64,000 bases of DNA from Sphingobacterium sp. SGG-5 (lineage in GTDB: Bacteria; Bacteroidota; Bacteroidia; Sphingobacteriales; Sphingobacteriaceae): NCBI RefSeq assembly GCF_011043525.1, contig NZ_JAAKGO010000003.1:372001-436000 (forward strand), given 5' to 3'. The notes below the pieces were generated by a model. It saw only the letters and a list, made by a program, of their open reading frames with translations, did not search any database and was not told where the DNA came from. The position numbers and the translations under genes were made by a program. Positions within the stretch are counted from its first letter, which is position 1; every line of letters starts with the position of its first letter. This document shows, piece after piece, positions 56,522-64,000 of this stretch.

Positions 56522-57793
56522 ATGTTGCATAAAGTTGTTTCTATCGTATTAGGAGGAGGAAGGGGAACCAGATTATATCCGTTGACCGATCAGCGTTCAA
56601 AGCCGGCTGTTCCCATCGCAGGAAAGTACAGGTTGGTGGATATTCCGATATCGAACTGTCTGAACTCGAATTACAATAAGATTTTTGTACTGACGCAGTA
56701 CAATTCAGCGTCGCTGAACAAACATATTAAAAACACCTACAACTTCAGTATTTTTAGTAAGGGGTTTGTCGATATCCTTGCCGCCGAACAGACCAATGAG
56801 GGGGATAGATGGTTTGAGGGAACGGCAGATGCCGTACGGAGGACGCAAAAAAACATGATCAGTGTAGATTATGATTATGTGTTGGTATTATCTGGAGATC
56901 AGCTTTATCAGATGGATTATTCCGCTCTTGTCGATTTCCATGTAAAGCATGGAGGTGAGATTACGATTGGGACCATCCCGGTCACGGCGAAGGAGGCCGG
57001 AGGGTTTGGGATATTGAAGTCCGACGAGCACAATGAGATCACATCTTTTATAGAGAAACCTAAGGCTGATGTATTGCCAGAATGGACTTCCAATGTATCC
57101 GAAGATCTGGAAAAGCAGGGAAGAAATTATTTGGCTTCTATGGGAATATATGTGTTTTCCAAGAATGTGTTGCGAAGACTGCTGACGGAGGATCCGGGAA
57201 TGGATTTTGGAAAGGAAATTATTCCTAATGCGATTGGTAAGCTTAAGGTACTCAGTTACCCCTTTGACGGTTACTGGACCGATATTGGTACAATCAGTTC
57301 TTTTTTTGACGCGAATATACAACTAACCGATAATATACCTTCTTTTAACTTGTTTGGTGATCCTGTCTTTACGCGACCGCGCATGCTTCCGCCATCCAAA
57401 ATATCGGGCACGACTCTCAACAATGCGATTGTAGCCGATGGATGTATTGTTCTGGCGGATAAAATAGAGCGGTCGGTGATTGGAGTCCGTTCTCGGATTG
57501 GCCGTGGTACAGTGATCAAGATGACGTATATGATGGGTTCTGATTATTACGAAGACTTGAATGAGGTCGTGGAATTGATTAATACCCAGCAACCGCCACC
57601 GATAGGCGTCGGCGAACGCTGTTATATTGAAAAGGCTATTCTGGATAAGGATTGTCGTATTGGAAATGATGTCCGTATAACCGGGGGAGATCATCTGGAA
57701 GATGGAGATCATAAGGAGTATACGGTGCGTGATGGAATAGTGGTCATCAAGAAGAATGCGGTTATTCCAAATGGAATGACTATCGGATGTTAA
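56522..57793 (+). CDS. glgC: Glucose-1-phosphate adenylyltransferase
   Basis: The 423 residues have the nucleotidyltransferase start GGGRGTRLYPLTDQRSKPAV and a C-terminal left-handed beta-helix (~290-423). The ATG at 56522 is chosen; a TTG at 56516 would overlap the glgA stop. It makes ADP-glucose, the first step of glycogen synthesis, and is probably allosterically controlled. Confidence 0.95.
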   Translation: MLHKVVSIVLGGGRGTRLYPLTDQRSKPAVPIAGKYRLVDIPISNCLNSNYNKIFVLTQYNSASLNKHIKNTYNFSIFSKGFVDILAAEQTNEGDRWFEGTADAVRRTQKNMISVDYDYVLVLSGDQLYQMDYSALVDFHVKHGGEITIGTIPVTAKEAGGFGILKSDEHNEITSFIEKPKADVLPEWTSNVSEDLEKQGRNYLASMGIYVFSKNVLRRLLTEDPGMDFGKEIIPNAIGKLKVLSYPFDGYWTDIGTISSFFDANIQLTDNIPSFNLFGDPVFTRPRMLPPSKISGTTLNNAIVADGCIVLADKIERSVIGVRSRIGRGTVIKMTYMMGSDYYEDLNEVVELINTQQPPPIGVGERCYIEKAILDKDCRIGNDVRITGGDHLEDGDHKEYTVRDGIVVIKKNAVIPNGMTIGC

Positions 57794-57818
57794 TTTTTTT
57801 TGCCGTTACTTTGCAATT

Positions 57819-58313
57819 ATGCTTAAAATTTTAAATATCATTTTGGTGACTGTCTTGTTTGTATCCTGTAATAAGGCAACAATTGATTTAAGGGGCTTTG
57901 AGCCTTCGGAAAATAGTAACAGTAATAATAGCGGTAATACGGGTAATAATAGCGCTTTATTGGGAAAGTGGAAGCTTGATAAAGTGACGGAGGAAGGTAA
58001 AACAGAAGAACCTGAAGAAGATTCGGACGGTACTGAGATCTTTATTGAATTTTTCTCGAATGGGAAGGTGAGAAAGACATTCATCTTTATGGACGAAGAT
58101 AACAAGCCGATGGAACCTATGATCGGTGAAGGTACTTACAAACTTTCTGGTGATAAAAAGACATTAACTATTGACGATGAAGATGGTGAGGAGGTTGTTG
58201 AGATTACTTCGCTAACATCAACATCGTTAATTTATCGATCGTGGGTTTCCATTTCAGTTGTAGGTGGGGATAGTAATGGATATTGGACTTCTATGCATTA
58301 TGTAAGAGTGTAA
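57819..58313 (+). CDS. Lipocalin-like lipoprotein
   Basis: The 164 residues have a lipobox (VSCN, Cys17), an Asn/Ser/Gly linker, then a lipocalin-like beta-barrel with GKWKLDKVTEE and GTYKLSGDKKTL. A TTACTTTG sequence close to a -7 element lies 5 nt before the ATG. The function is unknown. It is not clearly linked to its neighbours. Confidence 0.75.
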   Translation: MLKILNIILVTVLFVSCNKATIDLRGFEPSENSNSNNSGNTGNNSALLGKWKLDKVTEEGKTEEPEEDSDGTEIFIEFFSNGKVRKTFIFMDEDNKPMEPMIGEGTYKLSGDKKTLTIDDEDGEEVVEITSLTSTSLIYRSWVSISVVGGDSNGYWTSMHYVRV

Positions 58314-58439
58314 TAATTCGGCGTCGAGAGCAATTTGTAAAAAGATATTATGATGAATTTTTGAGACTAAATGAGGAAATACATTGTGCCTTTACAGCCA
58401 TCTTTGTAAAGACCCATTAATTTACTCTTAATTAGCTGT

Positions 58440-60302
58440 ATGAACCGAAAGACTCTTTTTTGTAAAGCAATTGTACTTATAACGCTATTTTTTGTTTCGA
58501 TTTCAGGTTTGTTCTCTCAAGAACAATGGCACATTGTACCGGGTAAGATCACGTCGCCCTGGGCGGAGAAAGTTAATCCGAAGAATCCCTTGCCCGAATA
58601 TCCAAGACCGCAGTTAGTCCGTGAAAACTGGCAGAACCTGAACGGCATTTGGCAATATGCGATCCGTCCGGGAAAACTGGGTACCATACCGGCATCCGTG
58701 GATGGCGATATATTAGTGCCTTATCCGGTTGAATCTGCCTTATCCGGTGTGGGTAAAGCCGTCGGTAAAGAAAATACATTGTGGTATAAGAAAAACATTA
58801 CCGTTGATAAAGCTTTGCAGGGTAAAGAAGTCCTTTTACATTTCGGAGCGGTAGATTGGCTGACGGAGGTCTATGTAAATGGTACGAAGGTAGGATCCCA
58901 TGCAGGTGGTTTTGATCCATTTTCGTTTAATATCACCCCATTTCTCAAAAAAGGTGCGCTCCAAGAAATCGTTATTGGTGTTTGGGATCCCACGAACGAA
59001 GGACCACAACCCAATGGAAAGCAGGTGGTCAGCCCCGAGGGAATTTGGTATACACCGGTTACCGGCATTTGGCAGACCGTTTGGTTAGAAGGGGTAGCAA
59101 AAACACATATCGTATCGACGAAACATACCCCGGATCTGGATCATAATTCCTTGACAATAGACACAAAGGTTTCCAATGTCCAGGAAGGAGACCAAGTGCG
59201 TATCGCGGCTTATAAACGTGGCGAATTGGTCGGTGAAGTATGGGCTATTCCTAACAAAAAGTCGCTATTGGAGATTGATAATCCGATACATTGGTCGCCC
59301 GAAAATCCCTTTTTGTACGATCTGACATTCGAAATCTTGCGAAAAGGAAAGGTGATCGATAAAGTTTCCTCGTATTTTGCATTTCGGAAGATTTCTATGG
59401 AAAAGGACGGCAATGGTATTCAGCGTATGCTGTTAAACAATACCTTTGTTTTCCAATATGGACCGCTGGATCAAGGCTGGTGGCCTGACGGGTTATACAC
59501 CGCACCTACAGACGAAGCGTTGTTATTTGATATCCAGAAGACCAAAGAGATGGGCTTCAATATGATACGTAAACATATCAAAGTAGAGCCAGCACGTTGG
59601 TATTACCACTGCGATCGATTGGGGCTTTTGGTTTGGCAGGATATGCCGAGCGGTGATCTCGGAGGAAACAAATGGGATATGCGTCCCGGACTTACCCGAG
59701 GTCAGATGCACGATAAGGAGCGTTCCGCCGAGTCCGAAGCGATCTTTCGCAAGGAATGGAAAGCGATAATTGACGCCTTATATAACTTTCCATCTATTGT
59801 GATATGGGTGCCTTTTAATGAAGCCTGGGGACAATTCAAAACGGTAGAAATTACCGAATGGACGGAGCAGTATGATCCTACACGATTGGTCAACAGTGCC
59901 AGTGGCGGTAATTTCTTCCCAACGGGGCATATCCTCGATATTCACAACTATCCGGATGCGATCATGCCCCGACCGGAGTTGTTCGGTGCCAAACAGATAC
60001 TGGCATTGGGTGAATTTGGTGGATTAGGATTGCCGATCGAAGGACATACCTGGCAGGAGAAAGATAACTGGGGATACCAGAGTTTTAAAAATAAAGAGGA
60101 ACTGAAAGAACGCTATGACCGGTTGATGTCCGATTTGAACCGGCTTATTCCACTAGGGCTCTCTGCGGCGGTGTACACGCAAACTACCGATGTGGAAATC
60201 GAGACAAACGGATTGATGACCTATGATCGAAAGGTCATAAAAATCCCGGAGAATGAATTGCATGAGATGCATCAAAAGTTGTATCAACATAAGATAAAAT
60301 AA
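58440..60302 (+). CDS. Secreted glycoside hydrolase family 2 enzyme
   Basis: The 620 residues have a signal peptide to ~26, a GH2 sugar-binding domain (~55-220), an Ig-like middle domain, and a barrel with E461 in VPFNEAWGQ (acid/base) and E525 in ALGEFGGLG (nucleophile). It may be a beta-galactosidase, glucuronidase or similar; the substrate cannot be read. It is the only gene of its direction between the glycogen operon and the two-component system. A terminator follows. Confidence 0.9.
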   Translation: MNRKTLFCKAIVLITLFFVSISGLFSQEQWHIVPGKITSPWAEKVNPKNPLPEYPRPQLVRENWQNLNGIWQYAIRPGKLGTIPASVDGDILVPYPVESALSGVGKAVGKENTLWYKKNITVDKALQGKEVLLHFGAVDWLTEVYVNGTKVGSHAGGFDPFSFNITPFLKKGALQEIVIGVWDPTNEGPQPNGKQVVSPEGIWYTPVTGIWQTVWLEGVAKTHIVSTKHTPDLDHNSLTIDTKVSNVQEGDQVRIAAYKRGELVGEVWAIPNKKSLLEIDNPIHWSPENPFLYDLTFEILRKGKVIDKVSSYFAFRKISMEKDGNGIQRMLLNNTFVFQYGPLDQGWWPDGLYTAPTDEALLFDIQKTKEMGFNMIRKHIKVEPARWYYHCDRLGLLVWQDMPSGDLGGNKWDMRPGLTRGQMHDKERSAESEAIFRKEWKAIIDALYNFPSIVIWVPFNEAWGQFKTVEITEWTEQYDPTRLVNSASGGNFFPTGHILDIHNYPDAIMPRPELFGAKQILALGEFGGLGLPIEGHTWQEKDNWGYQSFKNKEELKERYDRLMSDLNRLIPLGLSAAVYTQTTDVEIETNGLMTYDRKVIKIPENELHEMHQKLYQHKIK

Positions 60303-60307
60303 TAATG

Positions 60308-60335
60308 GGGGGCTGGAAAGCCCCCTTCTTATTTA
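60308..60335 (+). terminator. Rho-independent terminator after the GH2 gene
   Basis: GGGGGCT (60308-60314) pairs with AGCCCCC (60319-60325) around GGAA, followed by TTCTTATTTATTTTT. It lies between convergent genes. Confidence 0.85.
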
Positions 60336-61132
60336 TTTTTACTCTTTTGCTGTTCTATATATTCACTCGGCGTTATTCCAAATTGCTTTTGAAAGTTTCG
60401 GCCAAAGTGCGTCTGCGAATTATACCCGACCATATAAGCAATTTCGAAAATTTTGTACTGTCCTAAAGATAAAAGTTCTGCCGCCTTCTTTAACCTCGAA
60501 ATATTAATCAGGTCATTGGGTGTGAGGTCTGAAATGGCTTTTATCTTTCGGTATAAAGTTGGTCGGCTCATATACATCATCTGGGCCAGTTTTTCGACAT
60601 CCAATTCGGGATCGGCGATATGTTCTTGTATCAATTGATTCAACTTTTCAAGAAAGATCTCATCCGCTTTGTTGTGTGCCATCGTATTGATATGCGCCAG
60701 CGGTGAGCTGACGAAAAACTCCCGGACTTTATTTCTATTTGCCAGTAAACTATGTATCTGCGCTTGCAGGTGAGCGACGGAAAAAGGTTTCTCTATATAG
60801 GCATCAGCACCCTCTTCGAGCCCTTTTATTTTGGATTGTAACGTATTCTTCGCCGTGAGCAGAATGATTGGAATATGACTGAATTCGACATCAGATTTAA
60901 TAATCCGACAAAGCTCAAAACCGTCCATGATCGGCATCATGACATCACTGATTATGAGTTGTACCGTATGTTGAGCTAGTAGATCCAGTATTTCCTGGCC
61001 ATTAATAGCCTTTAAGGTCGTGTAGCTTTCGCTCAGATCATCGGCAATAAAATCCAATATCTCCAGGTGGTCATCCGCAATGATCAAGGTCGGTTTGCCT
61101 GTCTCGTTTTCTTTATCATTTTTCACGTTCAT
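60329..61132 (-). CDS. Response regulator with AraC-type DNA-binding domain
   Basis: The 267 residues contain a receiver domain (~14-128) with phospho-acceptor Asp in LIISDVMMPIMDG and Lys in LLTAKNT. A C-terminal double helix-turn-helix (~165-262) contains MSRPTLYRKIKAIS and GYNSQTHFGRNFQKQFG. It is the output half of a hybrid-type system; in most Bacteroidota it is fused to the kinase. Here the ATG overlaps the kinase 3' end by 17 nt in another frame. Confidence 0.9.
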   Translation of the reverse strand: MNVKNDKENETGKPTLIIADDHLEILDFIADDLSESYTTLKAINGQEILDLLAQHTVQLIISDVMMPIMDGFELCRIIKSDVEFSHIPIILLTAKNTLQSKIKGLEEGADAYIEKPFSVAHLQAQIHSLLANRNKVREFFVSSPLAHINTMAHNKADEIFLEKLNQLIQEHIADPELDVEKLAQMMYMSRPTLYRKIKAISDLTPNDLINISRLKKAAELLSLGQYKIFEIAYMVGYNSQTHFGRNFQKQFGITPSEYIEQQKSKNK

Positions 61133-64000
61133 TATCGGTCTGCATTTGTGGTAATATAAGAATAAATGTGTTCAGATTATCGTCGGTAAACTGTAATTCA
61201 AGAGAACCGTTCAACAGTTCAGCCATCGATCGGGATAGTGCCAGCCCTATACCTGTTCCTTGTTTATGGATGCCTTCTTTCATGCGATAGAAGGGTTCAA
61301 AAATTTTCTCACGCATTTCCTTGGGGATAAGAGGGCCATCATTTACCACCCTAATCTTAATCTGTGCCGATGTGGCAAGGCTGTCGTATTCCAGATATAC
61401 GCGGACAAAGCTATGGCAATATTTAATTGCATTGTCCATCAAATTGGTGATAATCTTCACAAATGCTTCGCTATCCATATCGGCATAGATATGTTCTTGC
61501 GGTACATGAAGTGATAATTGTACTTTTTTCTTCTCTGCCGATAGACGGAAGCTGCTGTACGTCTCGCTTAACAAATCGGTAATGTCAACTTTTTTGAACG
61601 ATAAGCTAAAGCCATTTGCTTCTACTTTTCGAAAATCCAATAACTGTCCTGAAAGTGTGATCAGTCGTTCGGTATTCCGTTCAATCAGCTCCAGGTTTCG
61701 CTTCACCGCCGGGGTAGCATTGATCATTTGGATAACTTTTTCCAACGGTGCTTTGATGAGCGTAAGTGGCGTGCGTATCTCATGGACAATGAGCGTAAAA
61801 AAATCAATCTTCGCTTGGTAGAGCGTCTTTTCACGTTGGTGTTTTATCGTATCCAGACGCCGTCTGTTGCGTTCCTTGATCTTTCTATCATAGCTGTTTA
61901 TGCTATAGTAAATTATCGCGACAACCAGCGCGAAGTAAAATAAATAAGCGGCAGTACTCGCCCAGAAAGGCGGAGAAATCTCGATATATAATTTTGTTTC
62001 TTTACCTTTAAACGATCCCTTCGAGTCCACGACATTGACTATAAAGGTGTATTTACCCGGTGCCATATTCGTAAAATAAACCTTTCGGTTCTTTTTTAGG
62101 CGTACCCATTCCTTATCAAGGCCCTCCATTTTATACGCGTACTCCGTCATGGTAGGCGAGGTAAAGCTCAACGCCGCAAAGTCTATACTGAAAGTCGATT
62201 GGTTGTATTTCAACTTGATCGTTTTCGTAAAGATGATGGAAGAGCGAAGCGGCGAATCCTCGGTTCCGATACGAAGTTCCTGATTGTGCACCTGAAATCC
62301 TGTGATATAGACTGGTGCCTGATAATCCGTCTCCCTATAATTTCTTGGATCAAAGCGTATCAGCCCTTTGACACTCCCGAAGTACAAGTTGCCCGACTCA
62401 TCTTTGTAAGACGAATTGTAATTAAACTGATCGCTTAGTAACCCGTTCGCTCTCGTAAATACCTTCATGTCGTTGCTCTCCGGATCCAGGCGGACAAGTC
62501 CTTTCGATGTCGATATCCATAGGATACCGGCATTATCTTCCATGAAGGAAAGGATAAGATTACTGGGAAGACCATTATGCTTGTCAAAACGGGTAAAACT
62601 TGTACTTTTCGTATTGAATTTACATAGTCCACCTTCAGTCGCAATCCATATTTGATTTTTGCTATCTTGAAATATACGGTTGACACGATTACTGCTGATA
62701 CTATTGAAATTTGTTGGGTCGTGCGTGAGGCGTCCTTTCTTTTTTGTAGAAGGGTTGAAGTAAAACAGCCCATCCCGCCACGTTCCCACCCAGATCGTAC
62801 CTTCGTTATCTTCAAATAATGTCGTATAAAAAATGTAATTAGGTACATCCGACGATCGACTGAAAGATCTGGTGACTGGATTATAGCTATATAAACCCCG
62901 CCCCGTTGCCAAGAGTATATTGCCTCTTTTCGTTTTTAAAATGTTGAAAATGAAATTATTGCCCAGAGCCCCTCTTGTGTCGTCCGCATTGTAATGCTGA
63001 AACACTTTCCCCGTTGGAATATCCAATAAATCCAACCCATGCTCAAATGTACCGATCCAAAGTGTATCCCCTGTGGCGAGTAGTCCATGAATATTGCTAT
63101 GTGCGATCGAACCGGCTTGTCTACTAGGTTTGAAGTTGGTAAACGAAGTTGTTTTCGGATCGAATCGATTCAGTCCGCCGTCTTCTGTACCTACCCATAT
63201 CTTACCATATTTATCGGCGACAATTTCTCTTACCGCATACCCCGATATCGCATTTGGAATGTCCTTCGGAAAGAATTTTTCAAAAAATGTATTGGTTTTC
63301 GAATAATAATTGATTCCACCAAAATAGGTGCCAACCCAAATTGCGCCCTCCTGATCCTTACAGAAGGTATATACAGCGTTATCTGCCAAGGACCAAGGGT
63401 CATCTTTTTCCCGGGTAAGGAAGGTATGTATGTCGGTCTGCATATCGTAGACGACAATTCCAGATTCCGTCGCAAACCAATATTCCTGATCCTTATGATG
63501 AATGATGTCCCTGACAAATATGGCTTCGTTTTTATTATCCCGGGATAATAGGCTTTTACAGCTATGACTTATAAGATCGAAGAGCTTTATACCATGTTTT
63601 CTCGTTCCGAGAATAAATTGGTTACCTGATGTATAGTATATTTTCTCGATCCAGTGGTCGACGCTGGGAAGTGCATCTTCAAAAATCGGATAGCTCGTGA
63701 ATTTTTCCGTATGGCGATTGTACTGCAACAGTTGGCCATGGGTTGTACTTAGCCATACTTCCTGTGCATTGTTGGTAAAACAAAACGCGCTGACATTGAT
63801 TTTATGGCTTACCTGTACGATACTGTCTGTTTTCGTCTTATATTGATAGAGAACAAGGTCGCTGATAAACCAGATATCACCCGTATGATCTTCCCGGATA
63901 TCCAATATTTCATCAACAATGGAAGCATGCAGCAAACGAAATTGTTCGAAAGCCGGATCGAAAATATAGATACCCTGATCTGTACCTACCCATATTTTGC
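61116..64000 (-). CDS. Two-component sensor kinase with propeller and Y_Y_Y domains (5' end outside window)
   Basis: The frame is open to the last base of the window; the first visible residues are KIWVGTDQGIYIFDP. About 960 residues are seen. Repeated propeller units such as IWVGTEDGGLNRFDP and IWIATEGGLCKFN form the periplasmic sensor. A Y_Y_Y domain, one transmembrane helix (AAYLFYFALVVAIIYYSI), HisKA with FTLIVHEIRTPLTLIKAP, and an HATPase with NLMDNAIKYC and GTGIGLALS follow. It likely senses a glycan breakdown product. It ends 17 nt inside the response regulator gene. Confidence 0.95.
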   Translation of the reverse strand, partial: KIWVGTDQGIYIFDPAFEQFRLLHASIVDEILDIREDHTGDIWFISDLVLYQYKTKTDSIVQVSHKINVSAFCFTNNAQEVWLSTTHGQLLQYNRHTEKFTSYPIFEDALPSVDHWIEKIYYTSGNQFILGTRKHGIKLFDLISHSCKSLLSRDNKNEAIFVRDIIHHKDQEYWFATESGIVVYDMQTDIHTFLTREKDDPWSLADNAVYTFCKDQEGAIWVGTYFGGINYYSKTNTFFEKFFPKDIPNAISGYAVREIVADKYGKIWVGTEDGGLNRFDPKTTSFTNFKPSRQAGSIAHSNIHGLLATGDTLWIGTFEHGLDLLDIPTGKVFQHYNADDTRGALGNNFIFNILKTKRGNILLATGRGLYSYNPVTRSFSRSSDVPNYIFYTTLFEDNEGTIWVGTWRDGLFYFNPSTKKKGRLTHDPTNFNSISSNRVNRIFQDSKNQIWIATEGGLCKFNTKSTSFTRFDKHNGLPSNLILSFMEDNAGILWISTSKGLVRLDPESNDMKVFTRANGLLSDQFNYNSSYKDESGNLYFGSVKGLIRFDPRNYRETDYQAPVYITGFQVHNQELRIGTEDSPLRSSIIFTKTIKLKYNQSTFSIDFAALSFTSPTMTEYAYKMEGLDKEWVRLKKNRKVYFTNMAPGKYTFIVNVVDSKGSFKGKETKLYIEISPPFWASTAAYLFYFALVVAIIYYSINSYDRKIKERNRRRLDTIKHQREKTLYQAKIDFFTLIVHEIRTPLTLIKAPLEKVIQMINATPAVKRNLELIERNTERLITLSGQLLDFRKVEANGFSLSFKKVDITDLLSETYSSFRLSAEKKKVQLSLHVPQEHIYADMDSEAFVKIITNLMDNAIKYCHSFVRVYLEYDSLATSAQIKIRVVNDGPLIPKEMREKIFEPFYRMKEGIHKQGTGIGLALSRSMAELLNGSLELQFTDDNLNTFILILPQMQTDNEREK

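Noticed and set aside
58319-58418. Open stretch after the lipocalin-like gene reading REQFVKRYYDEFLRLNEE
   Set aside because: It looks protein-like, but has no start codon of its own and is only ~33 codons; it may be chance or a small remnant. Not enough to call.

Overview
The window comes from a member of the Bacteroidota, most likely a Sphingobacteriaceae-type organism (Sphingobacterium, Pedobacter, Parapedobacter or a relative). The evidence is a SusC/SusD pair with a FecI-type sigma factor and a FecR anti-sigma factor, a Y_Y_Y-type sensor kinase with an AraC-type response regulator, DUF2851 and DUF4199 proteins, and several -7 promoter elements of the form TAnnTTTG. The genus cannot be fixed from the sequence alone. 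No insertion sequence, phage or CRISPR array was seen.

Positions 1-31750 are a carbohydrate-utilisation region. It starts with the 3' end of a GH2 glycosidase that begins outside the window. Two tandem Asp-box (sialidase-like) secreted proteins, an SGNH hydrolase, an FAD-dependent oxidoreductase and a sodium:solute symporter follow. After a gap with phased repeats and a good promoter comes a FecI-type sigma factor. Its partners (FecR, SusC with an STN domain, SusD) lie 3.4 kb further on, because an oppositely oriented block (osmC, multicopper oxidase, heavy-metal-associated protein) sits between them. Downstream of SusD is a tightly packed run: FAD oxidoreductase, GH2-like lipoprotein, Ig-like lipoprotein, a second FAD oxidoreductase with a golvesin-like C-terminus, and CstA. 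accA (reverse strand) and a PL8 polysaccharide lyase complete the region. The enzymes point to an acidic, possibly acylated glycan with an oxidative step. The substrate is not known.

Positions 31750-35600 hold an AraC regulator with two paralogous amidohydrolases. A relic at about 35462-35577 repeats the junction between the PL8 gene and the amidohydrolase gene, so this region has undergone tandem duplication followed by loss. Positions 35600-50430 are mostly housekeeping and conserved genes: topoisomerase IB, tRNA-Lys, prmC, ribD, DUF2851, an ankyrin protein, ubiX, a dihydroorotase homologue without its metal ligands, DUF4199, two glycosyltransferases, a metallo-hydrolase, ispD and queA. Several start codons lie 4-5 nt after a TAnnTTTG element, suggesting leaderless mRNAs. 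Two small promoter-plus-terminator units lie before ubiX and pyrC.

Positions 50700-57800 form a glycogen operon (GH31, glgB, glgA, glgC). It is followed by a small lipoprotein, a complete GH2 enzyme, and a two-component system whose kinase and regulator are separate overlapping genes. The kinase runs off the right edge of the window.
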